A stretch of DNA of 64,000 nucleotides from Cyanoderma ruficeps (Eukaryota > Chordata > Aves > Passeriformes > Timaliidae): contig VZDJ01007749.1 in assembly GCA_008694505.1 (NCBI GenBank), forward strand, positions 7,473,790-7,537,789. Reading direction: 5' to 3'. Shown here one piece after another: positions 24,701 through 37,664 of the stretch. The notes under the pieces were generated by a model, which saw only the letters and a program-made list of their open reading frames with translations, did not search any database and had not been told where the DNA came from. Position numbers and translations under genes: made by a program. Each line of letters opens with the position of its first letter. Within the stretch, counting starts at the first letter, position 1.

Positions 24701-25284
24701 TATGTGGCCTTTCTGTTCAGTGTGAGTTTCTGTAACTGTGGTACAAAACACATGGATATGAAAGGTAAATAACCAGGTCAACCAAATTAATTGATGGAAA
24801 TGAGTTCTGCACCATCATGTAGTCAATATGCCAAATCACTGAAGGTAAGCCTTATCCAGTCAGCAAAACCAAGGAATTTGTCCTATAATACTAGGAAAGA
24901 AGACAAATTTTAGCTAGATTTCTAGCAGGGAAAAGCATTTCTCAATTCTTTTTTTCTCCCACAAAATCAAAATTACAGATGCAGATGTTCTGAAGTAGAT
25001 ACACTAAGATTAGTTCAAGTTAAACTCTGACATATTTGAATATTGTTATAGCTCATATTTCAAAGCCAGGCATGAAGAAGGAAGGATATAGATCCTATGA
25101 ATTTCTATCAATTGCCACATTTTAGTGTCAGCAAGTGATAGACAATTTTGTCCTTCTCTTGTCCCATTTCTGTAATATAATACACAATATACAACTCATG
25201 CTGGAGCTGTGGCATTGATACATCTCACACATGCAGTGTTTTAGTAAATTCAGACTTCCTCATTGCAATATGGTCCACTAAAGT
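21710..25284. other. Intergenic sequence, no gene recognised
   Basis: The longest frame is 109 codons (22935-23264, plus), without recognisable domain. The segment 22680-22965 ends in GCTCTGTGATTCTGT, faintly like a CR1 3' tail, but the body does not match well enough to call. No other structure stands out. Confidence 0.5.
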
Positions 25285-25297
25285 AAAAAAAAAAAAA
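25285..25297. repeat. A13 homopolymer
   Basis: Thirteen consecutive A followed by CAACAAC. No retrocopied gene or SINE body can be recognised upstream of it. Confidence 0.85.
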
Positions 25298-27065
25298 CAA
25301 CAACTATATATGGGCCTTGCTTCAAGAAAGTATTTACTCATTTTCCACATTTTATCCCTTTTCATGACAGCAAAAAGAGTTTAAGGCTCCATTTACTTTA
25401 ACAATACAGTGTTAGTTTTCTAATATTACAACAGAAATATCCTTCTGATGTGACCTGGAAACACCTCTGAGGGTGCCTGCCCCCATTGAGTCCTGTTTTG
25501 GGGAAAGTGAACAGTTAATACTTGTGGTTGTGATAACAGCATGGTGGTTCTGTGATGGAGTTATTTGCCTTCTAGGTGTGGGCCAGAATTCACAAACTCG
25601 TTTCATATGATTTGAAATATGTTTCTATTGCAGGAGAGTTTACTTGTAACACTCTTGCAACAGAGACAGACCAGATTACAGCAAGTTTTGGATAAGAAAT
25701 TGTTCCTTAGTCTAATAGCATCCCAAGAACTGTCTAATTGAAATTTCTTCGGAAGAAGCTATTTCATTTTATGTAAGTGGCAACTTATCCTACACAGGAG
25801 GAGATTTCTAAGTCATTGTTAATTATTGTGTTCTCCTTTATTTTACATCAATACATATTTATTGCTACTTAATTATACTATTTTGCCCTCACATTTTTAG
25901 AATGCACTGATTAACCTGCAACTAATAGAACTCAAATGGATATAGAAAGGACCTGATTGTTCTATAGAATTGTTTACATTTTATGATCTTTTGCTTTTCC
26001 TTTGTGCTTATTCTTTTACATGTCAACTAGCATTTCTAGAATCCCGAGATTTTTCTGAAACTTTAACATTCTTGCCATAAGCAAGAAAGCCACAAGCAAT
26101 GTTTTGAAGATTTTATTCTGGGTCAAAGTGAATCTGCTGACAACAGGAGTTCTTTGTGAGTAGACCCTGCTGAATAAGGACTTTTGCTGGACTTTTGCTT
26201 TTATTTCACTTCAATATGCTCTCAAAATGAGCATAGTGGTGTAGAAGAATTGTTACTAGTTTGCTCTCAGGAAAGTTCTGAAATATGGTTCTTGCTTTGG
26301 ACTTTAGTTAACAATACTTAACTAGGATGTATTTTTGTAATTATTCATAAAAATCAATGTTTCTAACAATATTTATAACCCATGAAGATAGTTTTCAGAG
26401 AGGTTCATATGATAATAACCAATAATTCCTCTGAACAAAACACTGACAATATCTGCCTCTGCTCTCCAAGCTCCCCAGCTATTACTACAAGCAATCCTAT
26501 GGAGATCAATGTTACCTGGCACTCCTTGGTGGACCTGAGATATCTTGTAGATTTTGGTCCTGAGCTTCACCAAATGGGATAATTTCTCTCAGGCAAGGGA
26601 CTTCCTATAGAGGACACACTGAAATTCCATTTAAAATTTGTTCTCCTTCTCTCTCTTGTGCTTTTTGGGGACCACAACAAATGAGGTGATAACTTGCTTA
26701 GTCTTGACAGTGCCCATGGTTTATTATAAGCAATGGAGGATGTGCATATGTCAGGGTTTGCTTCTCTTTCTGAAATCTCTTTTATGCTGGAGTTAGATTC
26801 AACAAATTATTTGTGCTTTAGTGACAAAGAGAAATAACTTCAGCTGTCACCAGACTTAGGCTGTTGTTGCTGGAGTATTGGTTTTGGACATAAGGTGCTT
26901 CTCCTCTGCCCCCACCCCAACATGTTCATAGTCATTTTCTCAGGCTGGTGTGACATCCTGGGGTTATTGAAGGAAAATGGACTTCAGGGACCCAGCAAAA
27001 ATTAATGGTTTTGAACATCAGCTGAGTTTCCCAATCCAGTTCACAGTGGGGTTTTAGCAGCGGTT
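25298..27065. other. Intergenic sequence, no gene recognised
   Basis: Only frames of up to about 66 codons plus part of a 106-codon one, none familiar. No named repeat is seen. Confidence 0.6.
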
Positions 27066-27096
27066 TGGGTTTTTTTTGTTTGCTTGCTTGTTTGTT
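27066..27096. repeat. (TTTG/CTTG)n microsatellite
   Basis: A T-run followed by tetranucleotide units TTTG, CTTG, CTTG, TTTG, TTG. Imperfect. Confidence 0.8.
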
Positions 27097-29389
27097 GATG
27101 TTATTTAAAATAGGAATTATCCAATTCTCCAAAACTACAAAATCACTGAGTAGTTCTGAGGACTTATTACTGCTGCACTTGTACCATGTTTTGTAAGTGG
27201 CGAGACCAAACTGCAGCATTGCTGGGCTACTGCAATTTCTTGACAGGTCCAAGCTTTCAGGTTATTATTAAATGTCATTGCTTTAAGCTTGCTGTGGGCA
27301 AAAGGTGTCGGGGTAAATTAAGTACAACAATCTCCAAGCTTCCTCTCTCTAGACCTGTTCCTAAGTTGTTTTCTTCATCTTCCATGAGACTTGCAGGTGC
27401 TCAGAATAAGGTCCCATCTAGCAAATCAGTCTACACCCTGCATCTGCCAAAGACGTGGAGACAAGCATTAAATTCTGGCTGACATCTCTATCTTGGCATG
27501 ACAAATGCTAAAAAACACTCACCCTCCCCCAAAGTAAAAATGAAAAGAAAAGGCAAGGAAAACCTTAATATTGGTTAAAATGTCAGTTGAATTAAATGAG
27601 AGTGCTGTGATTTGTACCCATGAGGGGAGAAAGAAAGAACAGCAGGTATGTTAGAAGTGCAAAAAAATATTGAGTTTCACACATAGCATGTACAAGCTGA
27701 CAAGTCTGCTGGCAGCTGCCTGGTCACGGGGGGCTGCAGGGATAGCAGGAAAATACAGTCAGTGCTGTGGTCCTGAGAAATGGGAGAGAAAAAGAGACAG
27801 AGCAAGGCAATAGATACATCTCTTGGCTTGCTAAAGCCCAAGTCACTTTGGACTCAACTTCAGAATTGGGAAAGACCAAAACTCAATTTCTGAGAGAGTT
27901 AAAACACAGTGAGAGGCCCTCTTCTCCATAGGCATTTCCTCTGATTGATCATCTGGCCCTTCCCATGTTTCCATTGTAGTGGATCTGTATGGAGCTTAAT
28001 GTCTAAACATACTGCGAACTGCTGACACAAAGGGCAAAATATAAATACATTTTGAAATGCATGATCTCTGCTTTTTCATTATTATGAAAAGTAGTATGAA
28101 GATTGAACAAGAAAACCAAAATGTGAAGTCTACAAAAATCAGAAAATTATCTTTCTGGTAATCAGAACTGCTAATTGGGAAAATGGATTGTTTTGGTTTT
28201 CCACAGAAAATAAATTACATTTCAAGGGAAATCAAATTGAAAGAAAAAATATTTAAACCTGTAACAAAAAGTTTTTTCATATCTTAATGCTGAAATGGAT
28301 ATAAACAATAGTTTCCTTTTAGTGAAGGAAAATGGATGAAGATTAATTTCAGTTTTGAATTATTGCAATATTTTCTCATAGTTTTATAAAAAGTAATTAA
28401 GTTTATCCAAAGTTCCATTTTCTCTGCAAAATCAACTTAAGGAGCAACAGTCAGACAATAAGATCTTATACTATGTAAAGTTTTTAAACTTTTACAAGTA
28501 TGGGGTTTCTTTCCAGATTAGACACAATCTCATCATATTTAAAGAATAATACTTTCCAGAATTGCTTTAGATGGATTTCTGGATTTCTGCAGTGGTTGAG
28601 GAGATGATGGTGAGTTTGGTTTTTTAATGTGTTAAAGTGCCTAGAATTTGGGATGGGCACTTAAGTGGTTTTTTTTTTTTAATGTAAAACAAACCAAAAA
28701 AACAGTTATTATAACACCTACAAAAGTTATTACCAGAAAGTTGTGATCAGGGTGTTGTCCCTATATGCTTTTTACTGCAGTTGGCATGAGGAAAGTCTGA
28801 CATTACCAGCATCAGCTCTATTTTGTGGATCATTTGGGGGATGAAAAACCCCACTTCATCACATCACTTAAGCAAGCCCTTAGCTCATTATACACACTCA
28901 AGTTTAATTGACTTGGAGGTTTAAGCAGAGCACAGTCTGTGGATAGGGCTGTATTGAACAGAGATGCAGTTTTCTCAGGCTGGACACTGCCAATCCACAC
29001 AACCAAATGGGAAGTTCTGGAGTCAGGCCTGTGCCCAGGTTTCCCAGTTGGCTCCTAAACCAGCCAAAGCCTGTTAGGCTTGAGCATCCACACATCATCC
29101 CAGCTCCAGCAGCAATGGTCCTGCAATGGCACTGAAGATGGGTGTTGTACCTGCTTGCAGCTGTCATTTTTGAAAGAAATCAGAAGAGATGGGACCTAGG
29201 TAGGAGGTTAAAATAACTCGCAGGTTGTTGTGGGGAGCCAGTCTTCCTCCTGCTCTTTTCAGTGCCAATATTTTGTAACCTTCTTAAGAGCAAACACTCA
29301 GAAAATGTGGCGTAAAGTCAGGGCCTCAGTTTGGGCAGGCTCCCAACTGCACCTGCCTTCACAAGCAGGACACAGCATTGCTGTTTCAG
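27097..29389. other. Intergenic sequence, no gene recognised
   Basis: Frames of 98 (27186-27482, plus) and 87 codons (28904-29167, minus) are open without resemblance to proteins. There is a T12 run at 28669-28680. No named repeat is seen. Confidence 0.55.
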
Positions 29390-29900
29390 CTAATGACCTC
29401 ATACTTTAGATCACCATGATATCACAGATAGGGGTTTTAGCAGATTTGAATTCTGTTGAAATCTTTAGACTTATTCCACCTTTATACTGAACGCCAGAGA
29501 AGCTCCAGTTAATCTTCTTTAAGGCCCTATTCGCTTAATGGAAACGCTTAGCTGCATAATTGCTTTGAGCCTATTGCTATTCCAAAAGGAAAATATAATA
29601 ATCTAATGGTATTGTCTCTATAAGCGAATGAGAATTTCAGGAGTGGATGTTGGTGCCACCCATGTGATCCGGAGAGGTTAATGCAGTTAAAGTTATTTCA
29701 CAGTCCATTAAGGAGCTTACGGTGACCCGCCGACCTTTGAGCCAACAACACGGAATCCATTATCATCACAACGGAGGAGCCGGGGCTCCGCCGGCTCCGC
29801 AATGGGCCCGGGAAATCCCAAGTTAGTACTTAGTTTAAAAAAATGCACTTTTCTTTCTGCTTCTTGGGTATGGCTATTAATACACCCTCCCGTAATTTGT
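29390..29900. promoter_or_regulatory. Likely conserved non-coding element / enhancer
   Basis: This is the most enhancer-like block in the window. Its left half is AT-rich with homeodomain-type motifs (GCTTAATGG, GCATAATTGC, ATCTAATGG). It also carries a 9-bp inverted repeat, ATTCGCTTA (29529-29537) and TAAGCGAAT (29621-29629). Its right half (29720-29815) is unexpectedly CpG-rich: GTGACCCGCCGACC, a GGAGCC-GG-GGCTCC hairpin (29776-29789) and a repeated GGCTCCGC. GACCTTTGA (29732) is a nuclear-receptor-type half site. No repeat signature is present. The 72-codon frame across it (29717-29935, minus) is not recognisable as a protein. The role is inferred. Confidence 0.5.
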
Positions 29901-32600
29901 AGCATTAACATTGCTGAAGGTACAGAAAAGGACATTGAAATGAAGACATCAAAACTGCTGACTTGGTTCGGAGTATGATAATATTGGCTACATATTGAAA
30001 TGGTGGGTATATATAACAGGAGAGATCAAGATGAAGAAAGTCAAGGAACTTGGGAAAATTGATGATAAATTATTGAAGGTTCTGAAACTCAATTAAGCAA
30101 ATAATAGCTTTACTTCACATTTTCTGATACTACAAGGCTGGTGCTTTTTGGTTTTTGTTTTGTTTTGTCATTTAAAATTATTTATATGAAGTAGATATTT
30201 GGCAGGAAAAAGAAAAAGACATTGGGAGTTTACCATATGCAGCATAGGTACATTTTAGTTCAGCAGATGTAGTTGATTCATATTTCCTCATCTAACCCTT
30301 TTTTTTTCTTAAACTGTTTTATTTACACATTTGTAACACTCTGCAGACATATTCTCTAGTATATTTAATGATGTTAAATACATAATCTTCAATGTACAAA
30401 AGAATTTTTAAAAGTTTATGTCAGTCGCACAAAAAGCATTGATATGGGGTGCTGAGGAAAAAAAAATAAATTTTAAAATCCTGAAATTTAGCAAGAAAGT
30501 GTCATGGATTTTACTCTCAAATTTAATGAAAATGCAATCTTCCAAGTTTCTTAAAAGCATTAATAAGAATATTGAGATGATGTATGCATGCAATTTTGTC
30601 ACATTTTATAAAAACTATACTCTTAAAATTCTAACATGGAAAAGACCTCATCCCAGATTTCAATAAACATTAAGCAATTTGATAATACAGGCATCAAATT
30701 ATACAGGTTTTTTGGCATGGTTAGGGATGAAAGGGGAATGATAAATCTTCCTAAAAGCCCTACAAGTTATTAAGGATCACAGCACTGGAAAGTTGATCAG
30801 GATCTCTGATATTTCAGGACCCATTTTAAACAAATAAAAATTGAGACTGCCATGAGCAAAGCCCCTCATGTCTGTGGTATGTTAGTACTGACAGATAAAA
30901 AACATGTATAGCTATACCAATTTCAAGAATGCAAGACAATAACATCTTTTCATAGCTGGTAGTCAGTTTAAATCATTGGAAACATGGTTATATCCTCCTG
31001 ATTACTCTAAAGGAAAAATGATGTTCTGAAGATATTTTTTAATGACAGCCCTTATGGTGAACTTTGTGTCTTTACTATGGAAAACCTTGAGAAGGTAGTC
31101 TGAGTTGCTCTGCTACAAAGCATAATTAAAACTTGCATGTATCCTAATTTTCTGTATCATGTCTTTAGAGAGATTATGAAAACAATGTATATTGAGATTG
31201 GATTATGTAGAAGTGGCTGCAAAAAACAGAATTCCAGAATGTGTGTTAACTAACTGCATAGTGTCTCTCACCACTTTACTGAAAAATAAAATTGGCTAAA
31301 TGATTCTATTAAATGACAAAGATAATCTCTCTCTGACTCTTTAACAAACATGAAAGGAGGGGGGCAAATCTGTGGAGTGCTGTGAAACTGGTAGGGTTTG
31401 CATCACTGCACAAGTTAAAATAGCTCTTTTAAAAATATTGGGGTTTTAGCATAGCAAAGGGGCAGCCAGGCTGTACCTTCCTTTTTAAAGATCACTGTGG
31501 TCACCCTGTCATTAGCTAAATAATTAAGTAGTGAAAGTGAGGGGAGAATAACAATTTGAGTACTAAATGATAGCTAGCCTTAAAAGATATTTCATGAAAT
31601 ACATGTTATTTTAGCGAACTGGTGAAATCATCATGAGTTTCTGTGAGAGGAACACCATACAGGCAATTTTCTTTCTATTTCTAGTCCTTATTTTTAATGA
31701 AGAAGGGGTCATTTTGTTAATTCTTACACTCACTTCCCAGAGCAGTGTGCAGCTTAACTGAGCCCCAGTTCTCTCTCTCTCACACACAGAGGCACTCTCA
31801 AATACATTTTCAGAGCAGCAATTACTGAGAAAGTAGCCAGGGTAAATGTAGGTTGGCATAATAATATAATACAAGTAATTAATCATGGGGTGTAGGATTC
31901 ATTATGTCAACAAACTAGATGAAACCTCCTTGGGAGTGTGATATAAAACAATATGTAAGAATGATTTCTTTAAAGTGACAGGCAGAGATAATCAATCAAA
32001 AGTCTATCCGAAAAAGTAATATATCCATAAACCTGGAATATTTGGGACCAGGAAGTGTAGATACCATTACTGCAATATAGGATACCTTTCAAGAGTTCTT
32101 ATGCAAATGGAATTAATAAATGGTATCCCAAAACTATAGACATATTTTACCACATAAGGCAGATGCATAATGCAGGGTATTTTTTTATATATATAATTTT
32201 TCCTAAGGACTTGAATGCTTTCCTGAAGATGGTAAGAAAAAGCGTGAAAAATGCACGCACTTCTAAACGCTCTACAATTTCAAGTTGCAGTGACAGAAAT
32301 AAATAACATTGATACACAGCTAGGAAGTCCCACCACTGCACATGGGCAGGAAGCAGAAGCTGATTTTTCTATGTAGAAATCACATCTAGGACTAAAATTT
32401 TCAGGCAAAAGTTAGTAATAACTTGTTAGTGAAATAGCAAGTGAGCAGTGAAAATCTTTGGACATAAATGGAGCTCCAAAGTGAGTCTCAGTCTTCAGTA
32501 GCCAAAAATAAACCAGTTCTTGGCTGAAAGACATAAGTGTTATTGTGAAATTGATATCCCTCCTTGGCTTATTCCCAGACAATATGTTGCCTTTCTGGGG
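29901..32600. other. Intergenic sequence, no gene recognised
   Basis: AT-rich throughout, with a short (CT)n(CA)n tract at 31771-31789. The longest frame is 91 codons (31611-31886, minus) and runs through that tract. No named repeat is seen. Confidence 0.6.
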
Positions 32601-32733
32601 GCTGATCAATGTGATTGATGTGATGTGTGAAATCCAGGAGGGAGCTCCCCTTTAATCAAACCCACTGTCCTCCACTGATAGGCAGCTGTGGACTAACATG
32701 TTCTTCTGCCTTGCTCTCTCTGGCTCCCCTCAG

Positions 32734-33009
32734 AAATTACCACAGGCACATCAAAAAGGACGAGAGGGGAGAGACAAACGAACTGCAGCACAGGACGTGA
32801 GAGGGCAGCAATCGAGCGGTGGATTTAGTTCTTAAAAAACTAAAAGCCCGTGACTGTGCCAGGCAGCCCCTGGGACGGAGAGGGCGGGTGTGCTGCCAGG
32901 ACAGACCGTGCCCTGGTGCTGGGTTACCCCCACATCCCTCCCCTGGCTTCCCCTCTCTGCTAGCATCGATCTGAGTGAGCTCTTTGTACTGCTTTGGGCT
33001 AGCACGAAG
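32734..33009 (+). other. Candidate non-coding or untranslated exon
   Basis: The left edge follows a strong splice acceptor: a pyrimidine-rich tract (about 32701-32730) ending in CCCCTCAG at 32733, with a branch-point-like CTAAC at 32693-32697, 37 bases upstream. The right edge is a plausible donor, CACGAAG/GTAAAAT, at 33009/33010. The 276 bp between are richer in G, C and CpG than their surroundings. All three plus-strand frames hit stops (the best stays open for 33 codons), so a coding internal exon is unlikely. It could be a lncRNA or UTR exon, a small CpG-rich regulatory patch, or chance. A CTCF-like core lies at 32795-32809. Confidence 0.3.
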
Positions 33010-35599
33010 GTAAAATAATCAGGGTTAAAAATACCTTAAAAGGTTTTTGGGCATTGCTTGACTCATTTAGACATGATGTAAGTAGCTGTGCAAAGAATTT
33101 TAAATACTGCCCCATTGCAATTTTGCACATCACTGGCTTAGAGCCCTCCACAATTCTCTTCCACTTGTACAGTGAAAGATGTGTGTGTCTGAAGATTTGC
33201 TGGTTTTGGTGACTTCAAGCAGCACAATCCTTTTAGCTAAACAGTAATTAAATTGTTAATATTTCCTAGTATGTGAAATACATTAAATTGGTCTATCTTA
33301 AATGATTTTTTAAAAATATGTTCTTAGCGGCTTATTTTCACAATTGTAAAGATTTCAGAGGCACAAATTTCATTTGGTTAACTTTTTAAAAAATTTTCTA
33401 TAATATTTTAATACTTGCATATCCACCCTTGATGCCAAACTGTCGAATAATTATGTCATAGGCCACCAGCTAGGAAAGTCCATCCAGGCCTTCAGTGGAA
33501 AACTTATGTGGTTTTAAAGTTGAAACAATAAATTTCTTTCAGAAATGGAGCAGGTAAGGGAGTTTTGTGACCTGAACATGCTCTTGACTCCAAAGGTGGA
33601 GTAGCCAGAGTTAATATATTTTGAATACTCATAATAGGTGGGTAAATAAAAGTTGATCTAGCAAAGGATAATAAGTGTGTGTTAACTTTAAGTATGTGAA
33701 CAACCTTGCAGAGTCTATGCCACTAGTCATAGACCACATGTTTTAATGTCTTACAAAAATGAATTTACAAAGAAAGACTGAGTTTTACACTGAATTTGAG
33801 CACAGTACTCTGACACTGAAAGTGTAAAGGCTTTGTATGGCCCAGCCATCCTACAGCCAAGAGTTCCACCTGACTGTCAGGTTTTATAAGTTTGCCATTG
33901 CAGCCAGGAGCTGAAAGCCTCAATAAGAACTCAGCACTGCCAAACCCAGAGCATTAATCTGCTTTTTGTTTTTCCTGTCCCTTTGTGAGTAGCACCACAC
34001 TGCTATTGGGGGACCCCTGAACATGCTGACAGGCATCCTTGTAAGATCTACCTTTCTCCTGTGCTCTTCTGAGTATCAAAAATATATTTTTATTTGCATC
34101 AGCACAGACCTTTCCCTGTCAGAGAGCAGACAACAATCATTTATGTACAAATGCATCATAAGAGAATTGAAAATGTTTTTTTCCTTTCCTTATTTCGAGT
34201 TGCATAAGTAAACCCATTTCTTTCAGATTCAGGCAAGACTGCACAGCAGCCTTGCATTGAACAGGAACAAAAAAACCCATCAGCTGATGCCAATGTAAAT
34301 ATCAAGAAGGCAAAATTTTCCAAGGTACAGTCTTTTAAGCTGAAATTTTTAAAATAGTACAATCATAAATGCACTATCATCACAGACATGCACTTAGAAA
34401 ATTGCATATAGTGAATATGAGGAACACCTAGCTAGATCTTACTAATTCTATTGCTGTAAAAATGTACAAATTTTCCGGATTTAGGCACACAGTATTTTTA
34501 TTTATACATCCATTCCACACCCTTATCCAAAAAAATTCAAAGGTCATAGTTACATCACTATTTTTCCAAATCCAAATTATTTCAGGGCTTTTCTCAGGCC
34601 CAGAAAATAGTTGTTTCATGGGGGTTTTGTAATTAATTAGTATTTTTTTTTCAATTATTTTAAGATCTTCTTTTGCAAAGGAAAGACAAGACATTATTCT
34701 TGGAGTTCTCTTTCATGTAGTGGAAATTAAAGAATTGTCTGACTACCAAAATGCATCTGCCAAAGCTTAGATCCTCATCTTGATTACTTGAAAATGTCAT
34801 TTTCATAGGGCAGACTCAATAAAACACTAAGAGGGATTAATGAGTGTAGCACTGCTTTACTGAATTCTCAGTCCTGCCCTACCTCACCATGTTGCTCCTT
34901 GCCTTTGGAGTCTCTGTGTCAAGGCCCAGTTCTTGTGGTGGCAGACATTGATTATCTCAGAGAAGGATAAGAAGCTGAAGGTGTCAAATGAGTCCTCAGC
35001 AACACCAGAGACAACTATCTGTAGGATGTCACGTGAAAAATATTTGGCTTGCAGCCAGCAATTCCCATGGAAATTAACGCACACTGGAATACTGCTGGTC
35101 TAAACCTCAATAATTTTTTAAGGAAAAATGAGAAGACAGACACATTTGTGTCTTCATGCCAAGTAAAAACCAGCATTTGGAAGTGATCATTTCCATCAAA
35201 GAAAAGATGCCTAAATATTGCCTCCAAATCATAATATTTTCTGTGCAGCAAAATTTATTTTGACATCAGTGAACTACACTGTGTTAAATACTTACTTTTA
35301 ATAGCATGCCACACAGTAATATGAGAAAGACATGCCACAGGTAGTAAACATTTCAAATGTGCATCAGCTCACTAAAGCCAGTATTTGTTGAATGCATGTT
35401 AGTAGCAATGCTCAAAGGCAGGCTACAACACATTCTTTGGCTGTGTCTCCTTAATGAATATCCCTCCAAGTACATTTTCAGGGGAGTCACACAGAAAGAT
35501 TGCAAGCTCTGATCTCAGCTGGGCCACTGCAGTGAGTCCTGCAGATAATGTCTAATGCACAAAGACCAAACAATGGGTAGACTGCCAAATTCTTATTTG
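33010..35599. other. Intergenic or intronic sequence, no gene recognised
   Basis: Frames stay under 90 codons. Sequence is ordinary and AT-rich. No named repeat is seen. Confidence 0.6.
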
Positions 35600-36060
35600 T
35601 CCTTCACATGGAGACCATATTGACTGTTTCAAAAACTCTTTGTATGAGCCATTATTTTCAAATTGTTTCCCAACTTATACTGCAATTGAAAATTGGACAG
35701 CTCTTCAATTGCTCCAACATTTCAATTGATTACCAATACAGGTTTTCAGAATTAAGAATATTGCTCTATTCTTTTCCACAGCATCATGTTGACTTTGTGT
35801 TGTGGTCATTTAAATATTGCTTCACAGTTTGTGCCGGACTCTGGTGTTTAGATAACAGAAGGGAGAATCAATTAGATTTATTATCTTTAAACTGTACAGT
35901 AAGTGACAAGACAACCCCTACACATAATGTAGCATCCATTTTCAAGGACTTGTGTAGTTGTAATTTTAGTGGTTTAGGTAACAGAGCAATTTATAGTGAC
36001 ATATACAATGATGAAAAGACTACTTAAATAGAATCAAAATTATCCCCAAGCAGGAAAATG
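35600..36060. promoter_or_regulatory. Possible conserved non-coding element
   Basis: Recurrent CAATTG-type motifs appear (GCAATTGAAAATTGG, TTCAATTGCTCC, TTTCAATTGATT), then GAATCAATTAGATTTATTATC. A 139-codon plus-strand frame (35608-36027) spans it, rich in Leu, Ser, Phe and Cys and unlike any family I know. I take that frame as chance. No repeat signature is present. Confidence 0.3.
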
Positions 36061-36613
36061 AAGAAAATAGGTGAAAGCCCTCATTCATGAAGGAACTGAC
36101 TATGGCTGATTACCAAAGTTGAGGTTACAGCTCCAAGCCAGAAGCTAAACTAGAACACTTTTCTTGAGTTCTCCTGATTTCTTTTTGTCCAGAAGTCTAT
36201 TATTATTTGTTCCTAGGTCAAGTTTAAAACTCTCCTTAAGCTTCTTTTGCTCTTACTGTATTTAGTAGGAGCTTTTGAGTAAAATTGACCAAAAGATGCA
36301 GTAGAAATGCATTAAATGCTTTAGCTTTGCATCCTTTAACAAATGGTCTCCTGCATTTTTTACAAAGTCAGGTGAAGACAAATTAAGTAATTTTCTGATA
36401 TCAATAAACTTTAGTCCATAATCTGCATGATTGTATTTATGGCCAAAAAAAGTGTGATTGTGAAAATTTTTTTGCTTCTCTACTAAAAAGCAAAAACAGC
36501 ACTTGTTTTTTCTCTACTCAACACTAGGGATTTCCCTTCATTTGTTCCCAATGAGATATTCAAATTGATGGGATAGCATTAAGGAAAAGGTCACATATAC
36601 AAAGGCTAAAGAG
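36061..36613. other. Intergenic sequence, no gene recognised
   Basis: Nothing recognisable beyond ordinary AT-rich sequence. Confidence 0.6.
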
Positions 36614-36680
36614 CTTGATCCCTCCCCCAAAATCAATGGAAAGTTTCCTGTTGATTTCAATGAGAGCAAGATAGGGCCCA
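36614..36680. mobile_element. Palindromic MITE-like relic
   Basis: CTTGATCCCTCCCCCAAAAT at the left mirrors GAGAGCAAGATAGGGCCCA at the right, around AATCAATGGAAAG and CTGTTGATTTCAATG. This is the same family pattern as at 20334: a GATCC/GGGCCC-type end and a centre with alternating CATTGA and TCAATG. Confidence 0.55.
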
Positions 36681-37596
36681 TAGTCCTTTAATCTCTGCCC
36701 ATAATTCTTCAGAGTCAAGTGTTTTGCCTTCAGTGACTTTGAAAAAAAAGGAAGTCCACCCCTCTGAATAAATTATTCAAAATCAACCTTGGAAATACCT
36801 CCCTGTATAAAATACACTCGGTGTTCTTCTGTCTGAAGATAAAGAATAAGTTTCACATGAGTAATTTCCATGTCTACTAACTTCCCTACTCTGTTCTGCC
36901 ATTAATTTTTCCACCATGATAAAGCCTCTCTTATTACTGGTTCAAGGTTTTCATGACTTTAGTGACACATGCAGCTCATTCAAAAGCCTATTGACTCATA
37001 TTCCATTTGAACTGAACTTGCCAAATTGCCGTGTACCTGGGACATATGAAGAGTTAGTAAGTATCCAGTTTGCCAAAGAAAGTTAAGGCTCCCTCTGGAT
37101 ATAACAGACCTATAGTTTCCTGAGTATTAAGTTCCCCAGTGAATGTTCATCTGCTGCCCATTCATGACACATGTTGTCTAAATAATACATAAGATTTATT
37201 TTACCCCTACAGATATGAGCAATGCTTACTGGGAAATTATGAATGATACAAATTGGGAAAGCATGACAGTGTTCTGAAGCTGTAGCATCTCTGGATATTT
37301 TATTTGATTATATTTGGCAAGTTACGAATCTGAGAATTTAACACTTAGACTACACACCTCTGCAAGAGTCCTAGGCTGACCCAGAAAATGGCCTCAGAAA
37401 TTCAGATGCTGCTGCTTTTCCTCCATAGCTGTTACAATGATTGAAGGGAATGGCACTGTGCAGCTGAGGACACCAGTTTTTCCTTTGGTGTTCATCAACC
37501 AAAGTCCTCATCAGCTTTAGCCCTTGAAGGTTACAGCATTCTCTAGAAGTGTTGGCCTTACCTGGGTAGCTGAGGAGCTCTTCTCAAAGTCTGTTT
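36681..37596. other. Intergenic sequence, no gene recognised
   Basis: No frame of 60 codons or more and no named repeat. I see nothing in it. Confidence 0.65.
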
Positions 37597-37664
37597 ATTA
37601 TGTTCTTATAAATATTCTTATTATTATAAATATTCTTATGTTCTTATAAATATTCTTATTATAA
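37597..37664. repeat. Short AT-rich tandem repeat (about 18-21-bp unit)
   Basis: Three copies of a unit containing TTATAAATATTCTTAT stand in tandem, separated by short variable joints (TTATTA, GTTC). The AT-rich content points to replication slippage. Confidence 0.85.

Noticed and set aside
35608..36027. 139-codon plus-strand open frame
   Set aside because: The product is dominated by Leu, Ser, Phe and Cys with no domain pattern, and the DNA reads more like an AT-rich regulatory block.
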